Assembly (NCBI GenBank): GCA_030038955.1
Contig: JASHQV010000452.1
Coordinates: forward strand, 1 to 16,855
From: Solirubrobacteraceae bacterium
GTDB taxonomy: Bacteria > Actinomycetota > Thermoleophilia > Solirubrobacterales > Solirubrobacteraceae
Length of the DNA stretch: 16,855 bases
Direction: 5' to 3'
Part shown: in pieces, positions 6,137 through 12,290 of the stretch
How positions within the stretch are numbered: position 1 is the first letter of the stretch
Layout of the letters: every line of letters starts with the position of its first letter
The notes under the pieces: model-generated
Told to the model about the DNA's origin: nothing
The model's input: the letters and a program-made list of their open reading frames with translations, nothing else
Database searches by the model: none
Position numbers and translations under genes: made by a program

Positions 6137-7414
6137 TCATGCGCGGTTCAGCGCGCCCGGACGCCCGGGCGCCCGCAGCACGACCACACAGTTCTGACCG
6201 CCGAACCCGAACGCGTTGACCACGGCCGTGCGAACAGGCACGTGCCGGGCGCGCTCGGGCACGTAGTCGAGGTCGCAGTCAGGGTCCGCGCGCTCGAGGT
6301 TGATCGTCGGCGGCACGATCCCGTCGCGCATCGCCAGCAGGCAGACCATCGCCGACAGCGATCCGGCGGCGGCGATCAGATGCCCGAGCATCGACTTCGG
6401 GGAGCTGACCGGGATCGCTTCGGCCTCAGAGCCGAGGGCGCTGTGAATCGCCCGTGTCTCGACCGTGTCATTGGCTCGCGTGCCGGTCCCGTGGGCGCAG
6501 ATGTAGTCGACCTCCGAGGGCTCGGTGCCGGTTCGCTCCAGCGCCAGCGAGATCGCCCGGGCAGCCTGGCGGCCCGACGGCTCGGGGGCGCTGATGTGGA
6601 ACGCGTCGGCGGTCAGCGCGCCGCCGGCGACCGAGCCGTACGCCGGTGCCTCGCGCGCCGCTGCGTGCTCCGCGGACTCGACCACGAGCAGCACCGCGCC
6701 CTCGCTGAACACGAACCCGTCGCGGTCCGCGTCGAACGGCCGGCTCGCCCGCTCCGGCTCGTCGTTGCGGCGCGACATCGCGCCCATCCGCGCGAGCCCG
6801 GCGAACATCACCCCCGCGATCCCGGCGTCGGTGCCGCCCGCCACGACCGCGTCGGCCTCGCCGTCGAGGATCAGCCGTCGCGCCTCCAGCAGCGCCGCGT
6901 TGCCGCTGGCGCAGGCCAGCGCGCTGGCGCTCACCGGGCCGTGCACGCCGAGATCGATCGCGACCTCGCAGGCCGGCATGTTCGCGATCGTCGAGGGGAC
7001 GTAGTAGGGGCTGATGTCGCGCAGGCCGGTGCGCTCCCAGGCCTCGACGTTGGCCTGCGTCTCGCCGACGCCCGCGACCGCTGTGTTGACCACGACCCCG
7101 ATCCGCTCCGCCTCGGCGGCCACGTCCAGCCGGGCGTCGCTGGCGGCTTCGCGGGCAGCCATGATCGCCAGCTGGGAGAAGCGGGCGGAGCGGCGCGCGC
7201 GCTTGAGATCGAGCAGCTCATTCACGTCGAAGTCGTGCACCTCACCGGCGATCCGCACCGGCAGCTCGGACGCGTCGAACAGCGTGATCGGCCCGATCCC
7301 GGAGCGACCCTCGAGCAGGCCCTGCCAGGTGTCGGCCACGCTCAGTCCGAGTGGCGTGACCGCGCCGATGCCGGTCACCACCACGTCGCGGTGGCTGGAT
7401 GGGGTGGCTGGCAT
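6137..7414 (-). CDS. Beta-ketoacyl-ACP synthase (KAS II/FabF type)
   Basis: This 425-aa thiolase-fold condensing enzyme elongates acyl chains by decarboxylative condensation with malonyl-ACP. The triad is complete: C168 in SALACASGNAA, H308 in CAHGTGTRANDTVE and H345 in KSMLGHLIAAAG, with K340 conserved. Other family marks are the N-terminal VVVTGIGAVTPLG, SRPFDADRDGFVFSEGA (224-240) and the C-terminal NAFGFGGQN (400-408). The length is normal for FabF. No acyl carrier protein, ketoreductase or chain-length factor lies beside it, so it is either a stand-alone fatty acid synthase paralog or part of an unlinked lipid or polyketide pathway. The ATG lacks a Shine-Dalgarno; a TAGGTT hexamer (7430-7425 on the minus strand) suggests a short leader. 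It is divergent from the kinase gene. Confidence 0.95.
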   Translation of the reverse strand: MPATPSSHRDVVVTGIGAVTPLGLSVADTWQGLLEGRSGIGPITLFDASELPVRIAGEVHDFDVNELLDLKRARRSARFSQLAIMAAREAASDARLDVAAEAERIGVVVNTAVAGVGETQANVEAWERTGLRDISPYYVPSTIANMPACEVAIDLGVHGPVSASALACASGNAALLEARRLILDGEADAVVAGGTDAGIAGVMFAGLARMGAMSRRNDEPERASRPFDADRDGFVFSEGAVLLVVESAEHAAAREAPAYGSVAGGALTADAFHISAPEPSGRQAARAISLALERTGTEPSEVDYICAHGTGTRANDTVETRAIHSALGSEAEAIPVSSPKSMLGHLIAAAGSLSAMVCLLAMRDGIVPPTINLERADPDCDLDYVPERARHVPVRTAVVNAFGFGGQNCVVVLRAPGRPGALNRA

Positions 7415-7447
7415 CTCAGGCGCGAACCTACACGTTGGGCGGCTTTG

Positions 7448-7481
7448 GGGCGGCGCGCCACTTGTGGTTGGCGCGCCGCCC
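7448..7481. other. Strong hairpin between divergent genes
   Basis: A 13-bp perfect stem, GGGCGGCGCGCCA (7448-7460) with TGGCGCGCCGCCC (7469-7481), has an 8-nt loop. It is only 33 bp upstream of the ketoacyl synthase start and about 90 bp upstream of the kinase start. Both neighbours diverge from this point, so it is not an obvious end-of-gene terminator. An operator, a transcription insulator or a leader structure is possible. Confidence 0.5.
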
Positions 7482-7518
7482 TGGCGCTGGCCTGCCGCGC
7501 GCGCCCGCAGGATTGATA

Positions 7519-7530
7519 GAAACTACGTAG
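7519..7530. promoter_or_regulatory. Shared 12-mer GAAACTACGTAG, copy 1
   Basis: The 12-mer GAAACTACGTAG with palindromic core CTACGTAG (7523-7530) lies 41 bp upstream of the kinase ATG. An identical copy occurs at 11713-11724, upstream of the two-TM membrane protein gene. It is AT-richer than its surroundings and intergenic both times. It is a candidate binding site for one of the response regulators encoded nearby. Confidence 0.45.
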
Positions 7531-7571
7531 GTACGGGCGGTCGTGGCTGCGTTATCGTGGCCCGGCACCGT

Positions 7572-9275
7572 ATGCAGGCCGAAGATCTCAGGATGAGGCG
7601 GCTGATCGAAGCCGGCCAGGCGCTGGTGGCCGAGCTCGATCCGGAAGCGGTCCTGCGGCGCATCCTCGAGGAGGCCCGCGACATCACCGGCGCTCGCTAC
7701 GCCGCGCTCGGTGTGCTCGACGCGAGCCGTCAGTCGCTCGAGCGGTTCATCACCGCGGGCGTCGACGACGAGACGCGACGGGCGATCGGCGAGCTCCCGC
7801 GCGGCCGGGGCGTGCTGGGCGTGCTGATCGACGAGCCCCGCGTGCTGCGGCTACGCGACGTCGGCGAGCATCCAAAGAGCTATGGCTTTCCGCCTGGGCA
7901 CCCGCCGATGCGGTCGTTCCTCGGCGCTCCGATCGTGATCCGCGGCGAAGCGTGGGGGAACCTGTACCTGGCCGAGAAGCAGGGCAGCGAGGAGTTCACG
8001 GACGAGGACGAGGACACCGTGACGATCCTCGCGCAGCTGGCGGCGACGGCGATCGAGAACGCGCGGCTGTACGACGAGAACCGGCGCCAGCGGGAGCAGG
8101 CGGAGCGGGCCGTGCGGTCGCTGCAGGCGGCCCGGGACATCGCCGAGGCCGTCGGCAGCGTCACCGAGCTGGATGCGGTGCTCGAGCTGATCGTCAAGCG
8201 TGGCCGCGCGCTGGTCGACGCCCAGAGCGTCCTGATCCTGCTGCGCGAGGGCGACGAGCTGGTGCCGGCGGCCGCGGCCGGACGGGCCCGGGGTACACCG
8301 ACGCGCCGGATCCCGGTCTCCGGGTCGACGGCGGGTCGGGTGCTCGAGGGCGGACGACCGCTCCGGGTCAGCGACGTGCAGGCGCAGCTGCCGATCATCG
8401 CCGACGCGTTCGGTGTCGAAAACGTGCACGCCGCCCTGCTCGTGCCGATGCAGTATCGCGGCGTCGGGCTCGGGGTGCTGGTCGCGTTCGATCGTGGCGC
8501 ATCCGGCGCGGCCTTCGCCAGCGCCGACGAGGAGGTGCTGCGGACGTTCGCTTCGTCTGCTGCCACCGCCGTGGCGATCAAGCGCAGCGTCGAAGCCGAC
8601 CGCCTGCGGGCGGCGATCACTGCCGCGGACGCGGAGCGGGGGCGTTGGGCGCGGGAGCTACACGATCAGACGCTGCAGGCGCTCGGAGGCCTGCGCGTGC
8701 TGCTCGTCTCAGCCCAGAAGGGCCCCGACCGCGGCCGCGGCGTCGTCATCCGGCAGGCGATCGAGGACGTCGAGGTGGAGATCGACAACCTCCGCTCGAT
8801 CATCACCGACCTGCGTCCGGCCGTGCTCGACGATCTCGGCCTGCTGGCGGCGCTGGAGACGCTGCTGGAGCGGCGGCGGGATGCTGGGCTGGAGATCGAG
8901 GCGCAGCTGGTCGCGGCCGACGAGCTCAGCGCTGAACCGCTCGGCGCCGAGCTCGAGACGACTGTCTACCGGCTCGTGCAGGAGGCGCTGACGAACGTCG
9001 TCAAGCACTCGCAGGCGACCGTGGCCGAGGTCTCGGTTCGCCTCGAACGGGGCGAGATCCTCGTCGTGGTCGCCGATGCGGGGGTGGGATTCGACGTGTC
9101 GGCGAGCTCGAGCGGCTTCGGGCTGCCGGGGATGCGCGAGCGCATCTACCTCGCCGGAGGGCAGTTGAGCGTCGAGTCGGCCCCCGGCCACGGTGCGCGG
9201 GTGTCGGCGCGGATCCCGATCGCCGCGGCGGCCGGTGAGGTCGGCGCGTCAGGCCCCGACCAGGTGGCGAGCTGA
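7572..9275 (+). CDS. Two-GAF sensor histidine kinase, DosS/DosT-like
   Basis: This 567-aa cytosolic kinase has GAF1 (about 26-168), GAF2 (about 198-338), a HisKA_3 dimerisation domain with phosphoacceptor H364 in RELHDQTLQALGG, and a HATPase domain (about 460-550) with N475 (EALTNVVKHS), DAGVGFD (502-508) and SGFGLPGMRER. This is the order of mycobacterial DosS (DevS)/DosT redox and oxygen sensors. GAF1 contains EHPKSYGFPPGHPPM with H100 and H110 ten residues apart, like the His pair in DosS whose second member binds heme, then FLGAPIVIRGEAWGNLYLAEK. Heme binding is an inference. ATG 7572 was chosen because homology begins there; GTG 7557 is possible and the long upstream extension is antisense to the synthase gene. 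No membrane segment is seen. It converges on the two response regulator genes, its likely partners. Confidence 0.93.
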   Translation: MQAEDLRMRRLIEAGQALVAELDPEAVLRRILEEARDITGARYAALGVLDASRQSLERFITAGVDDETRRAIGELPRGRGVLGVLIDEPRVLRLRDVGEHPKSYGFPPGHPPMRSFLGAPIVIRGEAWGNLYLAEKQGSEEFTDEDEDTVTILAQLAATAIENARLYDENRRQREQAERAVRSLQAARDIAEAVGSVTELDAVLELIVKRGRALVDAQSVLILLREGDELVPAAAAGRARGTPTRRIPVSGSTAGRVLEGGRPLRVSDVQAQLPIIADAFGVENVHAALLVPMQYRGVGLGVLVAFDRGASGAAFASADEEVLRTFASSAATAVAIKRSVEADRLRAAITAADAERGRWARELHDQTLQALGGLRVLLVSAQKGPDRGRGVVIRQAIEDVEVEIDNLRSIITDLRPAVLDDLGLLAALETLLERRRDAGLEIEAQLVAADELSAEPLGAELETTVYRLVQEALTNVVKHSQATVAEVSVRLERGEILVVVADAGVGFDVSASSSGFGLPGMRERIYLAGGQLSVESAPGHGARVSARIPIAAAAGEVGASGPDQVAS

Positions 9276-9326
9276 CGCTGTCGGGCGACGGTGGGCGGCG
9301 TCTCAGGCGCCGATCAGGTGGCGAGC
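9249..9326. repeat. 24-bp imperfect direct repeat at convergent ends
   Basis: Positions 9249-9272 and 9303-9326 match at 22 of 24 bases (shared 3' part CAGGTGGCGAGC). The first copy is the 3' end of the kinase gene, encoding its last residues SGPDQVAS; the second is the 3' end of the convergent response regulator gene. One copy probably arose by short local duplication, which extended the kinase tail. Confidence 0.6.
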
Positions 9327-9995
9327 CAGCGCGTACTCCACGAGCTCGGCGCGCCGGCTCAGCCTCAGCTTGCGGTGGATGCTGGCCCGGTGCACCTCGA
9401 CCGTGCGCCGGGAGACATGCAGCTGGCGGGCGATCTCGAGGCTCGTGTATCCCAGTGCAACGAGGCGGAGCACCTCGCTCTCGCGCAGCGTCAGCTGGTC
9501 GCTGGCGAGGGTGGCGTCGAGCGCGTCGAGCCCCGGTCGCAGCAGCGGACTGACATAGCCGTGACCGGCCGCAGCGGCATGCACGGCCGGCAGCAGCTCG
9601 CTGTCGGCGTGGTCCTTGCGCACGACCGCGAGCGCGCCCAGCTCCAGTGCGCGGCGCACATACGCGGCGCTGCGCTCCATCGTCAGGACCACGATCGGGA
9701 CCTCGGGCGACTCCTCCTGCAGCTGCCGCACCGCCTCGAGGCTGGAGCCGCCGCCGGACTGCAGATCGAGCACGATCACATGTGGGGCGTGATGGCGCAG
9801 ATGGTGCAACAGACGGGAGATCTCGCCGTCCTCCTCGACCACCTCGATGCCGCCGTGGGAGTCGAGCAGCAGGCGGAGGTTCCGGCGGACGCGGATGTGG
9901 TCGTCGGCGAGCAGCACCCGTAGCGGGTAGGCCAGCGCCGCGGGCGCGCCGTTGGGCTCGGGAGCCGAGGCGAGATGCAGATGCGGACGGGTCAT
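9303..9995 (-). CDS. NarL/FixJ response regulator, divergent receiver
   Basis: This 230-aa protein has a receiver domain (about 25-145) and a LuxR-type HTH (about 166-230, LTLRESEVLRLVALGYTSLEIAR). Acidic pair D31-D32, phosphoacceptor D77 (VIVLDLQ), T105 and K127 are present, so phosphorylation is possible. The loop after D77 reads LQSGGGSS instead of the usual N/D-MPG, an unusual change near the active site. A tail of about 24 residues precedes the receiver; ATG 9995 was chosen as the nearest start that includes the whole domain, although no clear Shine-Dalgarno is seen. It lies downstream of, and co-oriented with, the second regulator gene, with strong hairpins between them, and probably arose by duplication. 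Its DNA target is unknown. Confidence 0.92.
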   Translation of the reverse strand: MTRPHLHLASAPEPNGAPAALAYPLRVLLADDHIRVRRNLRLLLDSHGGIEVVEEDGEISRLLHHLRHHAPHVIVLDLQSGGGSSLEAVRQLQEESPEVPIVVLTMERSAAYVRRALELGALAVVRKDHADSELLPAVHAAAAGHGYVSPLLRPGLDALDATLASDQLTLRESEVLRLVALGYTSLEIARQLHVSRRTVEVHRASIHRKLRLSRRAELVEYALARHLIGA

Positions 9996-10077
9996 TGCGA
10001 TCAAGGTACGGCTCGTGCGCGCCAGTGGCAGCGGGGGAATGCCGCGGAACGGTGTCGGGTTAACCACCTCTGATCGC

Positions 10078-10112
10078 GCGACGCGCCCGGCGATCATGGC
10101 CGGGCGCGTCGC
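10078..10112. terminator. Hairpin downstream of second regulator, distal
   Basis: A 14-bp perfect stem, GCGACGCGCCCGGC (10078-10091) with its complement at 10099-10112, has a 7-nt loop GATCATG. It is one of two back-to-back hairpins in the gap between the two response regulator genes. It is probably a terminator for the gene ending at 10144, although no T-run follows. Confidence 0.6.
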
Positions 10113-10137
10113 GCCGGCGGGGTACGCCCCCGCCGGC
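10113..10137. terminator. Hairpin downstream of second regulator, proximal
   Basis: GCCGGCGGGG (10113-10122) pairs with CCCCGCCGGC (10128-10137) around a 5-nt loop. It starts 6 bp past the stop codon of the regulator gene on the minus strand and directly abuts the next hairpin, giving a tandem terminator. Confidence 0.65.
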
Positions 10138-10143
10138 CGCGCG

Positions 10144-10818
10144 TCACAGGTCGGCGCGAGCCTGGCTCTCGACCAGCCCGTGCTCGAGCGCGTACTGCAC
10201 GAGCTCCGAGCGGCTCCGCAGCCGGAGCTTCTGCTGGATGTGCGAGCGGTGCGTCTCCACCGTCCGGATCGACAGGTACAGCTTCGAGGCGATCTCGACG
10301 TTCGTGAAGCCGAGCGCGACCATCCGCAGGACCTCGGCCTCCCGCTCGGACAGCCCGTCCGGTGGGCCGGGTGGCGGAGCCGCGGCGACGCGCGCGGCCA
10401 GCCGCGGGTTCAGGTAGCTCTGCCCGGCGGCCGCCTCCCGAACCGCGGTCACGAGCTCGCCCTCGGCGGCGTCCTTGAGCACGTACCCGAGCGCTCCATC
10501 CATCAGCGCCTTGCGCGCGTACAGCGGCTCGTTCTCCATCGTCAGGACGACGATCTGGGTCGCTGGCGCCTCCGCCCGAAGCTCGGCGATCGCTTTGATC
10601 ACCGGGCCACCCGGCATGTTCAGGTCCAGCACCAGCACGTCCGGGTGGTGCCCGCGGATGTACCGGCGGACGGCGTCCAGATCGCCCGCCTCGGCCACCA
10701 CCTCAAAGCCTTCCTCAGCCTCGAGCACGCGACGCATGCCCTGACGGACGACTGCGTGGTCGTCGGCCAGCAGCACCCGGATCGGCGCCCCGTCGCGGTT
10801 GTGATCGTCTGGCAGCAT
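10144..10818 (-). CDS. NarL/FixJ response regulator
   Basis: This 224-aa two-domain regulator has a receiver (about 12-130) with D19-D20, phosphoacceptor D65 in VLVLDLNMPGG, T93 (VLTMEN) and K115 (VLKDAAEGE), all canonical. A LuxR-type HTH follows (about 154-215, LSEREAEVLRMVALGFTNVEIASKL, TVETHRSHIQQKL). A good Shine-Dalgarno (GAGGAGA, about 7 bp) precedes ATG 10818. It is a probable phosphorylation target of the two-GAF kinase encoded convergently 0.9 kb away. Its C-terminal end (SELVQYALEHGLVES) parallels that of the neighbouring regulator (AELVEYALARHLIGA), indicating duplication. It is more conventional than its neighbour and is the better candidate for the DosR/NarL-like output. Confidence 0.95.
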   Translation of the reverse strand: MLPDDHNRDGAPIRVLLADDHAVVRQGMRRVLEAEEGFEVVAEAGDLDAVRRYIRGHHPDVLVLDLNMPGGPVIKAIAELRAEAPATQIVVLTMENEPLYARKALMDGALGYVLKDAAEGELVTAVREAAAGQSYLNPRLAARVAAAPPPGPPDGLSEREAEVLRMVALGFTNVEIASKLYLSIRTVETHRSHIQQKLRLRSRSELVQYALEHGLVESQARADL

Positions 10819-10853
10819 TCAGGTTCTCCTCGTTGTCCTCGGATTGTCCAGCA

Positions 10854-10888
10854 AACGGTGGTCACGAGTAAAGCTCGTGACCACCGTT
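10854..10888. other. 15-bp hairpin upstream of response regulator
   Basis: AACGGTGGTCACGAG (10854-10868) pairs perfectly with CTCGTGACCACCGTT (10874-10888) around TAAAG. It ends 36 bp before the regulator's start codon on the minus strand, just ahead of its Shine-Dalgarno. The A/T-rich ends differ from the GC-only terminators nearby. It could be an operator, a leader hairpin or a second terminator for the upstream membrane protein gene. Confidence 0.5.
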
Positions 10889-10927
10889 GCGAGAATCACT
10901 GGCCCCATCCAAAGCTCTCTGGGGAAG

Positions 10928-10964
10928 GGCCGGGGCGGCGCGCGGATCGCGCGCCGCCCCGGCC
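10928..10964. terminator. 17-bp hairpin after membrane protein gene
   Basis: GGCCGGGGCGGCGCGCG (10928-10944) is perfectly complementary to 10948-10964, with a GAT loop. It lies 41 bp beyond the stop of the two-TM membrane protein gene on the minus strand. It is the strongest stem in the window and probably that gene's terminator, again without a T-run. Confidence 0.7.
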
Positions 10965-11004
10965 GTCATCGGTCAGTGAATCGATTGACTGGTGAATCTG
11001 TCGG

Positions 11005-11616
11005 CTAGTGCGTCGTGGCTGGCTCGAGCCCTGCCGGGGCCGGCTTGACGCCCAGCTGCTCGTCCTCCTGGGTCCGCCGGGCGTGGTAGAAGCCCAAGCC
11101 GACCAGGACTGCCATGATCGCTGCCAGCACGAACGAGGCGATCATTCCCCAGAACATCACGACGCCGATCACCGAGAACGCGTACGCCTCGAGTAGCAGC
11201 CCCTGCAGGGTGACGCCCCTGAACGCGACTTCCACCTCGTTGGCCAGCGCGGTGGCTGCCGGCGTGCCGGGCTTGGCGGCCAGCGAAGCGGCGCTGAGCT
11301 TGGAGTAGACCCCGTGGTAGGGCAGCCCGTAGATGTCCTGACGGATCTTTCGCGCGTACACCTTGGCCTGCGTCCCGGTCAGGACCTGCTGGCCGGCGTA
11401 CGGGAGCAGATACGAGCGCTCCGGATAGTTCTCCGAGCCCTTCGTCATGATCTGGGCCTTGGTCGGGAAGTAGATCTGCTGCTGGGCGAGCTGGCTGTGA
11501 ACGCTCGAGTTCGCGAAGCTCTGGCCCCAAGCCAGCAGGCCGCCGGCCACGAGCAGGACGACGACGATCACGGCGCCGCCGGTGCTGGTAAGTCTGTCAA
11601 AAACCTTGCGTGACAT
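11005..11616 (-). CDS. Two-TM membrane protein, function unknown
   Basis: This 203-aa protein has a short basic N-terminus (MSRKVFDRL), a first transmembrane helix (about 13-34, GGAVIVVVLLVAGGLLAW), a roughly 110-residue loop likely outside the membrane (YFPTKAQIM, NYPERSYLLPYAGQQVLTG, YHGVYSKLSAASLAA), a long second helix (about 146-177) and a charged C-terminal tail predicted cytoplasmic. ATG 11616 follows GGAG at about 7 bp; upstream in-frame starts lack this. I do not recognise the family. It is flanked by the response regulator gene downstream and a copy of the GAAACTACGTAG motif about 100 bp upstream, so it may belong to the regulon of the two-component system. It has its own strong terminator, so it is probably monocistronic. 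Confidence 0.85.
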   Translation of the reverse strand: MSRKVFDRLTSTGGAVIVVVLLVAGGLLAWGQSFANSSVHSQLAQQQIYFPTKAQIMTKGSENYPERSYLLPYAGQQVLTGTQAKVYARKIRQDIYGLPYHGVYSKLSAASLAAKPGTPAATALANEVEVAFRGVTLQGLLLEAYAFSVIGVVMFWGMIASFVLAAIMAVLVGLGFYHARRTQEDEQLGVKPAPAGLEPATTH

Positions 11617-11712
11617 GATCGCTCCGATCGTTGTTGTGGTCGCTTTTGACCCCAACAGCATCCCGCCTAGCTGTGCCCCGTCCCTCGGGTCCCGGCCGCT
11701 GAGTGACTGCGC

Positions 11713-11724
11713 GAAACTACGTAG
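11713..11724. promoter_or_regulatory. Shared 12-mer GAAACTACGTAG, copy 2
   Basis: This is identical to 7519-7530, with palindromic core CTACGTAG at 11717-11724. It lies 97 bp upstream of the two-TM membrane protein start and just past the 3' end of the leucine-zipper gene. It is a candidate operator shared with the kinase gene. Confidence 0.45.
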
Positions 11725-11739
11725 CCACTAAGCCGGGGT

Positions 11740-12075
11740 TCAGGCACTGCGACTGCGATCGAATCCCGGTCTGCTGCCCGCGGCGAGGCCCGATCTGGGA
11801 CCGCGATCGAGGCCGGATCCGCGGCCGCCTCGTCCCCGCTGGCGGAGCGGACCGATCGAGGTCCCGGCGGTCAGCTCGACCGGCCCGAACAGCGACGCCG
11901 CCTGGACCCGCCTGACGTACGCATCGGCGGTCGCGCGCAGCTCGCGATTGCTGGACCGCAGGCGCGTGTTCTCCGCCCACAGCTTGGCGTTCTCCCGCTG
12001 CAGGCGGTGCAGCTGGGCTCGCAGCGCGGTCTCGCTGAGGCGCTCTTCAGGATTCTCGGGGGTGAGCTCTCGCAT
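11740..12075 (-). CDS. Small leucine-zipper protein, hypothetical
   Basis: This 111-aa protein begins MRELTPENPEERLSETAL. Leucines recur every seventh residue (L18, L25, L32, L39, L46), and the matching a positions are L22, N29, N36 and N43: a textbook parallel coiled coil covering about 13-55. The last 35 residues are Gly/Arg/Ser-rich and predicted disordered. ATG 12075 has GAGG about 11 bp upstream; a longer in-frame start exists at 12144. The regular heptad argues that the first half is genuinely translated; the Arg/Gly tail alone would look like non-coding high-GC DNA. It is divergent from the universal stress protein gene. It has no known family; an oligomerisation or scaffold role is speculative. 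Confidence 0.5.
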   Translation of the reverse strand: MRELTPENPEERLSETALRAQLHRLQRENAKLWAENTRLRSSNRELRATADAYVRRVQAASLFGPVELTAGTSIGPLRQRGRGGRGSGLDRGPRSGLAAGSRPGFDRSRSA

Positions 12076-12290
12076 CGGCTCAGCCTCGCGCGGCGGCGCG
12101 CGCTGAGCATCCGTGTGCGGCCGAGGATGATCGCGGGGCAGCACCTACCGAATTGCCCGCAGCGCGCGCGCCGTGTAAGCGTGCAACCCCGGCGTGCAAC
12201 CCCGCCGAGGCCCGGCCGCGGATCAAACGCAGGTAGGGTGGACATAGCTTGACGCTGCAGCTGATCGGGACCAAGACGAGGAGGAATGCA

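Noticed and set aside
6242..7516. A 424-codon plus-strand frame over the ketoacyl synthase
   Set aside because: It is antisense to a gene with a complete catalytic triad, and its translation is Arg/Gly/His-rich without any domain.
7014..7571. An N-terminal extension of the kinase
   Set aside because: The in-frame region is antisense to the ketoacyl synthase and Ser/Arg-rich. Kinase homology begins at ATG 7572.
9952..10995. A 347-codon plus-strand frame over the second response regulator
   Set aside because: It is antisense to a canonical NarL-type regulator with a strong ribosome-binding site and spans the tandem terminators.
12174..12206. Two adjacent GCGTGCAACCCCG copies as a possible repeat array
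   Set aside because: There are only two copies with no spacer regularity, so neither a CRISPR nor an operator array is supported.
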